64,000 nucleotides of DNA from Ralstonia sp. A12. GTDB lineage: Bacteria > Pseudomonadota > Gammaproteobacteria > Burkholderiales > Burkholderiaceae. The translations under genes and the position numbers were made by a program. Below the pieces are notes generated by a model. The model saw only the letters and a program-made list of their open reading frames with translations. It was not told where the DNA came from and ran no database searches. Position 1 is the stretch's first letter. Every line of letters starts with the position of its first letter. Positions 41,314-48,914 of the stretch are shown here, in pieces. The stretch is taken from positions 248,001 to 312,000 of the forward strand of contig NZ_JSZO01000002.1 in NCBI RefSeq assembly GCF_000801955.1. The letters run 5' to 3'.

Positions 41314-44253
41314 ATGCAAACGCGCAGAAGTTACCGGCTTCATGTCCATCTGTGGGTGCTGTTCGGCTCGCTGATGCTAGTGGTGGGCGGGTTGATATGT
41401 GCCATCCACTTCATCAATACAAAGTCTGCGCTGGAGGCTGCAGCTGCCGAGGCAACGCATCGCATCAGTCGTGAAACGCTCGATGAGGTTGAAGACCTCA
41501 TGGCGCCAGCGCAGATGGCCGTCAAGCTCATCAGCCATAGCTCGCTGGCTGAAGCGCAGACGATCGAGCAGCGGCTGGCGCGTCTTGCCCTGGTGCGTGA
41601 TGCGCTGGAGACCTCACCGGTGTTGCAGTCGCTGTTCATCGGCTATACCGACGGCAGCTTCTTCTATGTCCGGCCGTTGCACGAAGCGGCGGACCGCGCG
41701 GTCTTCCATGCCCCAAATCACGCTGCCTATGTTGTGCGAAGCGTTGAGCGTGCCAACGGCGCGCTACGGGGCCGCCTGTACTTCCTGGATACAGGGCTGG
41801 CGATCATCCAGACGGTCGACGCCACGGATTTTGCGGCGAGGTTTGATCCACGGCAGCGGCCGTGGTTCGTCTCCGCCATGACGACTGGTGGGTTGATCCG
41901 CACGGAGCCCTACCTGTTCTTCTCCGACCGGCAAGCTGGCGCCACGCTGGCCGTGCCGACCACCTCACGTCATGCCGTGGTCGGCGGTGATTTCCGACTG
42001 GATGTGCTGGGGCAGATGCTGTCGCACAAGGAAACCGTCGCACGTTCCGTGCTGGCGCTGCTGGATGCAAGCGGGCAGGTCATCGCAATCGATCGGGACC
42101 TTCCCGCATCCGCTTCGGCCCCGGATGCGATCCAGTCGGGGCTGCTGGCGGCCCCTGCCGATTACGGCATGCCCGTCCTGACGCAACTCGCCGCCGTCTT
42201 GAATGTCGCGGGCGCGCCGGCCAGTCGGCAGACGATGATCCTTGCGGGCGGAGAACCGTGGTACACGAGCATCGACCGCCTGACGCCAACCGGGGGCAAG
42301 CCGCTTTACCTCGTCTCAGCCGTCCCGCAGGACGAGCTTTTGAAGGATGCGCGGCGGCGGGCATGGCTGGGCATCGGCACGACCGGGTTGATCATCCTGT
42401 TGGCATTGCCGCTGATCTGGTGGGCGGCACGTCGCATGGCCCGGCCCATGCAGGCGTTGGCCGAGGGTATGGAGGCCATTCGGCGGTTTGATTTCCAGCA
42501 GCCTATCGCCGCGCAGTCACGCATTAGCGAGGTGCGAGCGCTTGGCGAAACGTCGGAGCAGATGCGCCAGACCATCCAGCGCTTTCTGGTCATCATGCAG
42601 GCTGTTTCTGCAGAAAGCAGGCTGGACCAGCTCTTGCCGCTGCTGCTGCGCAAGATGCTCAATGCTGCCGGTGGCAGCGCGGGTGCACTGTACCTCGAGG
42701 ATGATGACCTGCTGAAAGCAGCCGTGGCGTTCGACCGCGAGGGCGCGGATATCTCGGCTGCGATGACGCAGACCAGCATGGAGCACGCCTTGCCCCTGAT
42801 CCGCTCCGCCGCCGGTGCGGTCGCACCGCAGGCTGGCATGCTCACGCCGGACGACATCCGCATGGCGCAGCTCGAACCGTTGGCAGAAGGCGGGTCGTGT
42901 CATGCGGCGGCCATTCCGCTCGTCACGCGCCAGCATGCGTTGCAAGGCGTCATCCTCATCGTGCGTGACAGGCCGATCGAACCCGCCCAGCTGGCCTTGG
43001 TGGGAACGCTCGCCAGCCTGTGCGCTGGCGCACTCGAAGTGCGTGCATTGACCGATGCCCAGCGCAAGCTGTTCGACGCGTTTATCCAGGTCATGGCTGG
43101 TGCCGTTGACGCCAAGAGCCCACACACGGGCGGCCATTGCAGCCGAGTGCCGGAGCTTGCCAAGATGCTGGCCCAGGCCGCCTGCGATGCCACCGACGGG
43201 CCGTACCAGACGTTTCAGATGAGTGATGCGCAATGGGATGCGTTGCATGTGGCAGCGTGGTTGCACGATTGCGGCAAGGTCACCACACCCGAGTACGTGA
43301 TCGACAAAGGGACCAAGCTTGAAACGCTCCATGACCGCATCCACGAGGTGCGCATGCGCTTTGAGGTGCTCAAGCGCGATGCGGAGATCGGCTGCCTCCG
43401 CGCGTGTCTCGATGGCGAGGATGCCAAGGCCGCGCAGCGCAGGCGCGATGCCGAGCTGGCGTCATTGGACGAGGACTTCGCCTTCGTCGCCTCATGCAAC
43501 CGGGGCGGTGAATTCATGGATGCGCCGCAGAAGGAGCGGCTGCAGCGCATCGCTGCCCACACATGGATGCGTACGCTGGATGATCGCCTCGGCATCTCGC
43601 AGGAGGAGCTGGCGCGCAGGCAGCGGCATCCGGCCGTGCCGATGCCGGCGCAGGAACTGCTGCTGGCCGACAAGCCCGAGCACGTGGTCGAGCGTACCGC
43701 GCATGACACCATCCCAGCGGACAACCCCTGGGGCTTCAAGCTGAACACGCCAGAGCACTTGTATAACCGTGGTGAACTGCACAACCTGCTCGTGAGTCGC
43801 GGCACGCTGTCGGAAGAAGAGCGCTTCAAGATCGAAGACCATATCGTGCAGACGCAGATCATGCTGTCGCGCGTGCCGTTTCCGAAACCCCTGCGCGACG
43901 TGCCAGAGATTGCCGGCAATCACCACGAGAAGATGGACGGCACGGGGTACCCGCGACGGTTGCGCCGCGAACAAATGAGTCCGCTGGCTCGAATGCTCGC
44001 CATTGCCGATGTCTTTGAAGCATTGACGGCGGCAGACAGGCCCTACAAGAAGGCCAAATCGCTGTCGGAATCGGTGCGCATCATGGCCATCGCCAAAGAC
44101 CAGCAGCATATTGATCCGGAACTGTTCGACCTGTTCCTGAGCAGCGGGGTGTACCTGCGCTACGCCAAACGCTTCATGCAGCCGGAGCAGATTGACGCGG
44201 TGGATGTCGCGCAATACAGAAGTGGGTCATCGAGCATCAGAGCAACGGCATGA
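41314..44253 (+). CDS. Membrane HD-GYP protein with sensor, HAMP and GAF-like domains
   Basis: 979 aa; ATG at 41314 has a GGGAGGGG site. Order: N-terminal helix (LHVHLWVLFGSLMLVVGGLICAI), a periplasmic dCACHE-like sensor to about residue 345 (FDPRQRPWFVSAM is a typical segment), a second helix (IGTTGLIILLALPLIWWAA), HAMP, a GAF-like domain around 430-580, then HD-GYP. HD-GYP residues: SPHTGGHCSRV, HDCGK (H651, D652), NHHEKMDGTGYP (about 869-880) and ADVFEALTAADRPYKKAKSLSE. About 225 residues separate HD from GYP, roughly 160 more than in ordinary HD-GYP proteins. Likely a c-di-GMP phosphodiesterase under extracellular control, placed near the pga operon. Confidence 0.9.
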   Translation: MQTRRSYRLHVHLWVLFGSLMLVVGGLICAIHFINTKSALEAAAAEATHRISRETLDEVEDLMAPAQMAVKLISHSSLAEAQTIEQRLARLALVRDALETSPVLQSLFIGYTDGSFFYVRPLHEAADRAVFHAPNHAAYVVRSVERANGALRGRLYFLDTGLAIIQTVDATDFAARFDPRQRPWFVSAMTTGGLIRTEPYLFFSDRQAGATLAVPTTSRHAVVGGDFRLDVLGQMLSHKETVARSVLALLDASGQVIAIDRDLPASASAPDAIQSGLLAAPADYGMPVLTQLAAVLNVAGAPASRQTMILAGGEPWYTSIDRLTPTGGKPLYLVSAVPQDELLKDARRRAWLGIGTTGLIILLALPLIWWAARRMARPMQALAEGMEAIRRFDFQQPIAAQSRISEVRALGETSEQMRQTIQRFLVIMQAVSAESRLDQLLPLLLRKMLNAAGGSAGALYLEDDDLLKAAVAFDREGADISAAMTQTSMEHALPLIRSAAGAVAPQAGMLTPDDIRMAQLEPLAEGGSCHAAAIPLVTRQHALQGVILIVRDRPIEPAQLALVGTLASLCAGALEVRALTDAQRKLFDAFIQVMAGAVDAKSPHTGGHCSRVPELAKMLAQAACDATDGPYQTFQMSDAQWDALHVAAWLHDCGKVTTPEYVIDKGTKLETLHDRIHEVRMRFEVLKRDAEIGCLRACLDGEDAKAAQRRRDAELASLDEDFAFVASCNRGGEFMDAPQKERLQRIAAHTWMRTLDDRLGISQEELARRQRHPAVPMPAQELLLADKPEHVVERTAHDTIPADNPWGFKLNTPEHLYNRGELHNLLVSRGTLSEEERFKIEDHIVQTQIMLSRVPFPKPLRDVPEIAGNHHEKMDGTGYPRRLRREQMSPLARMLAIADVFEALTAADRPYKKAKSLSESVRIMAIAKDQQHIDPELFDLFLSSGVYLRYAKRFMQPEQIDAVDVAQYRSGSSSIRATA

Positions 44254-44287
44254 CGATCCCGGCTGGGGCGGTGCTGTTGATGCGATA

Positions 44288-44324
44288 TTCCAGTTTAATG
44301 GATTTATTTTCCATTATAATGGAA
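44288..44324. promoter_or_regulatory. Tandem TTCCA...TGGA palindromes upstream of the GNAT gene
   Basis: TTCCATTATAATGGAA (44309-44324) is a perfect 16-bp palindrome. A degenerate copy, TTCCAGTTTAATGGA, lies at 44288-44302. They sit 80 bp before the GNAT start in an AT-rich patch and overlap a possible TATAAT -10 element, so they look like a repressor site. Confidence 0.65.
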
Positions 44325-44402
44325 TGCATGGAAAGCGTCTATCGACGGTTTGATGCTGCACTGATTGAGCAACCGCGCCGCCCCCCTGCAGTTGGAGCTT
44401 GC

Positions 44403-44951
44403 ATGACTTCCCCTGAATCCCACGACGACATCCGCTTGATCGACTGCTCCGAGGCTGAGCACGCGTCGGCCATCCTGGAGATCCTGAACGAGGCCATCGT
44501 CAACTCCACGGCGCTGTACGACTACGTGCCACGTCCGCCGCAGGCCATGGAGACCTGGTTTGCCGCCAAGCGCGCAGGTGGCTTCCCGGTGGTGGGGGCG
44601 GTCGATGGCACGGGCAAGCTGCTGGGCTTTGCGAGCTGGGGCACGTTCCGCGCATTTCCCGCCTACAAGTACACGGTGGAGCACAGCGTGTACGTGCACC
44701 ATGCATGCCGCGGTCGCAAGCTTGGCGAGCGGTTGCTGCGCGAGCTGATCCGGCGCGCGAAAGAGAAGCAGGTGCACGTGCTGGTGGGCTGCATTGATGC
44801 GGCCAATGCGGCGAGCATCGGCCTGCACGCCCGCCTCGGGTTCGTGCACGCGGGCACCGTCAAAGAGGCCGGCTTCAAGTTCGGCCGCTGGCTGGATGCC
44901 GCGTTCTATCAACTGAACCTGCAGATGCCCGAGCAACCGGTCGACGGTTGA
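44403..44951 (+). CDS. GNAT N-acetyltransferase, phosphinothricin-acetyltransferase-like
   Basis: 182 aa from ATG at 44403 with GGAG upstream. GNAT pattern of the Pat/Bar branch: ILEILNEAIVNSTALYDYVPRP, GFASWGTFRAFPAYKYTVEHSVYVHHACRGRKLGERLLRELI (acetyl-CoA loop R-G-R-K-L-G) and CIDAANAASIGLHARLGFVHAGTVKEAGFKFGRWLDAAFYQL. Such enzymes acetylate phosphinothricin, methionine sulfoximine or similar amines and often act on methionine derivatives in nature. Single gene, controlled by the upstream palindromes if those are real. Confidence 0.9.
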   Translation: MTSPESHDDIRLIDCSEAEHASAILEILNEAIVNSTALYDYVPRPPQAMETWFAAKRAGGFPVVGAVDGTGKLLGFASWGTFRAFPAYKYTVEHSVYVHHACRGRKLGERLLRELIRRAKEKQVHVLVGCIDAANAASIGLHARLGFVHAGTVKEAGFKFGRWLDAAFYQLNLQMPEQPVDG

Positions 44952-44990
44952 TTGCTGCACCAGCAACAAGGCTCGGCAGCAACAAGCAGA

Positions 44991-45016
44991 CGCCCTAGTG
45001 AAAAAAGACTAGGGCG
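44991..45016. terminator. Possible terminator after the GNAT gene
   Basis: CGCCCTAGT and ACTAGGGCG form a perfect 9-bp stem with an A-rich loop, 40 bp beyond the GNAT stop. No U run follows, so it may be a weak or factor-aided terminator. Confidence 0.5.
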
Positions 45017-45237
45017 CGCGCACAAGGCCAGCGCAATCGTTGTCACCCGCGCGCGCGTTTTCGGGGCAAACGTGTGTCGCCCTGAACGGCTCGTGAAGGT
45101 GTGAACGATCGTGCGGCGCACCACGAAAACGTGGCGCGCAGGCGCCTTGATTGGTCATTCGCGCCCGCCTATGCTTGGTTCTCCTGCAGGCCGGCACAGC
45201 ACGCTCTCTCTCATCTTCATCGGCTCTTGCAGTGCTC

Positions 45238-45540
45238 ATGGTGTCAGTGAATCAAGCCTATCGTCACGGCGGCCTTTCCGTGACCGACAAACTGCCGGAG
45301 TCGACTGTGCTGAGTCCCCATGAATTTGCCGTCCTGCTTCTCGTCAACGATGGTGCCGAGCCCGATGAACTGGATCGCGCGGATGTTGAAGCGCTGATCG
45401 AGCGGCAGCTCGTCACGCTGGAGCATCGTGGCCCCGACCGCTGCTACGCGCGGGTGACGCTCCAGGGCTATGTCTTCCTCAAAGCGTCGGGCCATGTTCG
45501 CGCAAGCGGCCGAAGATTGGCTGCGGCAACCGCGCACTAA
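45238..45540 (+). CDS. Hypothetical protein, 100 aa
   Basis: Start chosen at the ATG at 45238. Soluble, mixed alpha/beta. VLSPHEFAVLLLVNDGAEPDELDRADVEALIERQLVTLEHRGPDRCYARVTLQGYVFLKASG reads like a small winged helix (helices ended by a beta hairpin, as in MarR-like folds), but no family is recognised. Codon use is like its neighbours. Probably a real small gene. Confidence 0.6.
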   Translation: MVSVNQAYRHGGLSVTDKLPESTVLSPHEFAVLLLVNDGAEPDELDRADVEALIERQLVTLEHRGPDRCYARVTLQGYVFLKASGHVRASGRRLAAATAH

Positions 45541-45864
45541 GCGTGGTTTCAAGCACGCGCTTCTCCCTGTTCCTGGTGTGAGCCATCTCGGCTTCCGGTC
45601 GTGATGGTTGCGGCTTGCTGCTTCCAGAGCGCGTGGCTTTCGGAGCACCGCCGACCGTCGGCTGCACGCGAACGGTTGTGATCGTTCTGATTGCAACCCA
45701 ATCGACACATGGCTGATTTCTGCCCCGGCGCAAGTGCGCGGGGCGAGCTTCTTGCTGAGTAACAGATGTCCACCTCTGTGCGGGATGTTGCGGGCACACG
45801 GCCTTCGTGGACCGGCGCGTCAGCACCGCCGGGTGAGGCGCCATGAACCTCACGAGGAGCCACC
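45541..45864. other. Intergenic region, nothing recognised
   Basis: 324 bp upstream of the exported His/Glu-rich protein. No credible gene, hairpin terminator or clear promoter was found. A GAGGAG ribosome-binding site lies at its right end. Confidence 0.5.
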
Positions 45865-46161
45865 ATGAAAACCAAACACACGTTGATTGCCGCACTCTTT
45901 GCCCTGGCCGGAACCGCCGCCTATGCGCAGACGGCGCCGCCCATGCCGGGCCCGGAAGAGCATCACGAACTCCGCCAGGACCACGAACGCGCAGAGAAGC
46001 GAGCCGAGGAACACCACGAGATGGCGCGTGACCGCCAGCAGATGCAGATGCACGAAAAGGCGGCCAAGAACCAAGAGCGTGAACTGCGTGCCCGCCGTGA
46101 GCGCGAAGCCCATGAGCATGAGATGCACGAGCGAGAGATGCGCGAGCACATGGAGCATTGA
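45865..46161 (+). CDS. Small exported His/Glu/Arg/Met-rich protein
   Basis: 98 aa with a GAGGAG site upstream. Signal peptide MKTKHTLIAALFALAGTAAYA, cleavage after AYA (residue 21). The mature 77 residues are almost only charged or polar (Glu, Arg, His, Met, Gln) and form one long predicted helix with repeated EEHHE, MHE and REREAHEHE patterns, about a dozen His and many Met. This composition suggests metal binding (copper, zinc or nickel) or a periplasmic stress protein resembling Spy/CpxP only in composition; no conserved motif of those families is seen. Followed by a strong terminator. Confidence 0.75.
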   Translation: MKTKHTLIAALFALAGTAAYAQTAPPMPGPEEHHELRQDHERAEKRAEEHHEMARDRQQMQMHEKAAKNQERELRARREREAHEHEMHEREMREHMEH

Positions 46162-46189
46162 TCTGCCAGCGCCATGGCAATTCCAGGGG

Positions 46190-46221
46190 GCCCATGCGAT
46201 GCATTCGCATGGGCTTTTTTT
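46190..46221 (+). terminator. Strong intrinsic terminator after the His-rich protein gene
   Basis: GCCCATGCGA and TCGCATGGGC form a perfect 10-bp stem with loop TGCAT followed by seven T. Confidence 0.95.
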
Positions 46222-46290
46222 CTGGGCTGATGCGCTCAACGGTATCGGTGCAACAATAAAGCGGTCGGTATCCTTCGCATGGAGGCGGAC

Positions 46291-47307
46291 ATGCTGAACG
46301 TCGGTCAGAGAACAGGTATGGCAGCGCTGGTGTGCATCGCACTCGCCATCGGTACGGTGTGGGCACAGTCGCCGCAATCGTCATCGTTTGAAGGCTTTTC
46401 CGTGCCGATCGGCAGCGCGCCGCACGATGTTGCGCCCTCCCCCGATGGCACCGTGTGGTACACCGCGCAGGCGCAAGCTGCGGTTGGGCGGCTGGACCCG
46501 CGCAGCGGCAAGGCGGAGCGTGTTGCGTTGGGCACGGGGTCGGCCCCGCATGGTGTGATCGTCGGCCCCGATCAGGCCGCGTGGATTACCGACGGCGGCC
46601 TCAACGCCATCGTGCGCGTTGACCCGAAGACGCTTGCTGTTACGCGTTTCCCGCTGCCGAAGAACCGCGCCGGCGCCAACCTGAACACCGCCGTGTTCGA
46701 CAAGCAGGGGCACCTGTGGTTTACCGGCCAGAGCGGCATCTACGGCGAGCTGGACCCGGCCAGCGGAAAGATGCGCGTGTTCGATGCGCCGCGCGGCCCT
46801 GGCGCCTACGGCATCTGCATCACCCCCAACGGCAACCTGTATTTCGCATCGCTGGCCAGCAGCTACTTGGCCCATATCGATCGTGTAAGTGGCACCGCGC
46901 AGGTCATCGAACCGCCCACACCAAAGCAGGGCGCACGCCGCGTGTGGGCGGATTCAAAGGGGCACGTCTGGATCAGCGAGTGGAATGCCGGGAAGGTCGG
47001 CATGTTCGATCCGGCAACCCACCAATGGCGCGAATGGCAATTGCCGGGTGAAGACCCGCACGCCTACGCCGTTTTCGTCGACGATCAGGACATCGTCTGG
47101 CTCAGTGAGTGGACCGCCAATGCGCTCGTGCGCTTCGATCCGCGCACGGAGAGGTTCGAGGTGTTGCCAATGCCTCGGCCGCACGCGCGTGTGCGCCAGA
47201 TGATGGGGCGGCCGGGTGAGCTGTGGCTATCGGAATCCGGCACTGACCATCTGCTGCTGTATCGGACACAAGCGCAGACGCGTGCAGCAGGGGCGGCAGG
47301 AAATTGA
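46291..47307 (+). CDS. Exported Vgb-like beta-propeller (streptogramin-lyase-like) protein
   Basis: 338 aa; ATG at 46291 chosen because GGAGG lies five bases before it, inside the possible upstream start at 46279. Signal peptide ending in TVWAQ (about residue 26). Six or seven repeats of the propeller type: GSAPHDVAPSPDGTVWYT, GSAPHGVIVGPDQAAWIT, TAVFDKQGHLWFTG, PYG-like GAYGICITPNGNLYFA, RRVWADSKGHVWISEW, AYAVFVDDQDIVWLSEW. This is the virginiamycin B lyase fold, but the exported location argues against antibiotic lyase activity; many such proteins are periplasmic lactonase-like or binding propellers of unknown role. Confidence 0.85.
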   Translation: MLNVGQRTGMAALVCIALAIGTVWAQSPQSSSFEGFSVPIGSAPHDVAPSPDGTVWYTAQAQAAVGRLDPRSGKAERVALGTGSAPHGVIVGPDQAAWITDGGLNAIVRVDPKTLAVTRFPLPKNRAGANLNTAVFDKQGHLWFTGQSGIYGELDPASGKMRVFDAPRGPGAYGICITPNGNLYFASLASSYLAHIDRVSGTAQVIEPPTPKQGARRVWADSKGHVWISEWNAGKVGMFDPATHQWREWQLPGEDPHAYAVFVDDQDIVWLSEWTANALVRFDPRTERFEVLPMPRPHARVRQMMGRPGELWLSESGTDHLLLYRTQAQTRAAGAAGN

Positions 47308-47312
47308 CAACG

Positions 47313-47332
47313 GATCGTCGCGTGCGACGATC
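47313..47332. terminator. Possible hairpin between convergent Vgb-like and J-like genes
   Basis: GATCGTCGC-GT-GCGACGATC; as a hairpin this gives a 7-bp stem with a 6-base loop. It sits between convergent stop codons but has no U run. Confidence 0.35.
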
Positions 47333-48896
47333 AATCCGGGTTTGCCGTCGCGCTTGTGGCCGTGGACTCTTTGAAGATGCCCTGCAGGCGCGGCGCGGGA
47401 GCCGCTGGAGGTGGTGGCGGCGGGTTTGGCTTGTCGTCACGCAGATGAATATGGTCGAGGTCGGCCTGCAGCTTCTTGGTGTCGGCGGCCAACCGTGCTC
47501 TCTCGCGGCTCAGCGCCTGCTGGACAGACACATCGCCCATCATCGACATCGGCCAATACCGCTTCCCAACGCACGCAACGATTTGGCGATCGAACGCCGG
47601 GCCGGGGTTCGCACTCTGGTAGGGCGTGCCCAGGTCGTAGACCTGCGAGATTCTGAAGACCTCGTCGCAGACCTCGGGGCTTGGTGCTTTCCTGACGAGT
47701 GCAGCAACGGCCTTCTGCGAGAGCGGCGGCGGTGGTTGCCGGCCGTGGCGCGGGTCGTCGGCCGGGCTGGAGTTGAACGACGTCGTGAGCGGGGGCGCAG
47801 GCATCGGCTCGGCGGGTGGCAGGAGCCTGTTGGCCGTTGTACTCGGCCCCGGGAACACGGTTGGCTGCGGCGCCGATCCACCACTGATGAGGCGAGCGCC
47901 ATTCACCAGCACGACGAGCACCAGCACAACCCACCACCCGCTCCAGCGCGATCCGGTGGAGGTGGCGTGCTGCGGCAGCTGTCCTGTGGGCACCTGCTTT
48001 CCGCGCTTGCCGGGCGGCAGCGCGGCATACAGTTCTCGCCAGCGCGGCAGTTGGTTGACGTCAGTGATGATGCCCAGCCACGTCGGAAAATTTCTGACCG
48101 TGTTCTCCAGCAATACAAAGGAGTCCTGCAACTCCCGACGACTCGGCTCCGACGGATTGCGCAGGCGCTGGATGAGCGCGCGTTGCTGCGCGCGGTCCTT
48201 CGGCTGCAGGCGATCGAACAGCGCGCGCTCCTGCAAAGCGCGATCGAGCACGAAACCAATGTTCCCGAAGTTCTGAAGGTGCCGGCGGTCTTCGTTCCAG
48301 CGGAACACGTTGGTGGCCGCAACGAGCAGTGCCTCATGGCCCGGCTTCCAACCCTGTGTGAGCAACGCCGCGAACCTGTACTCGAATAGCTCCCGTGCTG
48401 TCATGCTGATCAGCGCGTCGCTGGCCATGCGCTTTTCCAGCGCGGCCTGCCACGTGTGGTAATCCGGCATGGTCTTCGGGTTGGCGGCTGCCGCCTCGAA
48501 CCCATCCATGAAGCTGGCGAACGCGGCATTGGCCTGGGCCACTGCCTCGTCCTGCGGTGCTGGTGCGGGCACGGGTGCTGGTGCCACCGGAGGTGGGGCT
48601 GTCAGCTCCGCGCGTAGCTTGGGGACTGCCACGTTCGGCGGCGCAAAGGATGGCGCGGGCGCCGGGCCTGGTGCCGCATCGGCGTCGGATTCTGCGGCTG
48701 GGTCCTGCTCCGGTGCGGATCGGCTGGGCTGCCGCGCCCACATCAGCGCAGCGTCATAGGCGGCACGGAGCGCCTGGAAACCGGCTGGGTCGGCCTCCTG
48801 GTCGATCTTCTTGAGCTTCTGCGCATAAGCACGCCGTATCGCGCGCTCATCCGCGGTGGTATCGAGTTCGAGTTGCTGCAGAAAGCGCGGCACCAT
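47331..48896 (-). CDS. J-domain-like membrane protein without HPD, HscC partner
   Basis: 521 aa. The first about 55 residues match the J-like domain of HscC-associated proteins (FLQQLELDTTADERAIRRAYAQKLKKIDQEADPAGFQALRAAYDAAL), but the HPD tripeptide that stimulates Hsp70 ATPase is replaced (IDQE in the loop). Then a Pro/Ala-rich linker, a helical domain (about 110-320), one transmembrane helix (WWVVLVLVVLVNGARLI, about 325) and a C-terminal Pro-rich part with a conserved-looking segment VCDEVFRISQVYDLG. It lies 18 bp downstream of hscC on the same strand, as DjlB/DjlC-type proteins do in other bacteria. Probably anchors or modulates HscC at the membrane. Confidence 0.8.
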   Translation of the reverse strand: MVPRFLQQLELDTTADERAIRRAYAQKLKKIDQEADPAGFQALRAAYDAALMWARQPSRSAPEQDPAAESDADAAPGPAPAPSFAPPNVAVPKLRAELTAPPPVAPAPVPAPAPQDEAVAQANAAFASFMDGFEAAAANPKTMPDYHTWQAALEKRMASDALISMTARELFEYRFAALLTQGWKPGHEALLVAATNVFRWNEDRRHLQNFGNIGFVLDRALQERALFDRLQPKDRAQQRALIQRLRNPSEPSRRELQDSFVLLENTVRNFPTWLGIITDVNQLPRWRELYAALPPGKRGKQVPTGQLPQHATSTGSRWSGWWVVLVLVVLVNGARLISGGSAPQPTVFPGPSTTANRLLPPAEPMPAPPLTTSFNSSPADDPRHGRQPPPPLSQKAVAALVRKAPSPEVCDEVFRISQVYDLGTPYQSANPGPAFDRQIVACVGKRYWPMSMMGDVSVQQALSRERARLAADTKKLQADLDHIHLRDDKPNPPPPPPAAPAPRLQGIFKESTATSATANPD

Positions 48897-48914
48897 GGTC
48901 GTTCCGGTCGCGAA

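Noticed and set aside
46291-47307. Virginiamycin B lyase antibiotic-resistance gene
   Set aside because: The propeller repeats match the fold, but a signal peptide and the absence of other resistance context make a true streptogramin lyase unlikely.
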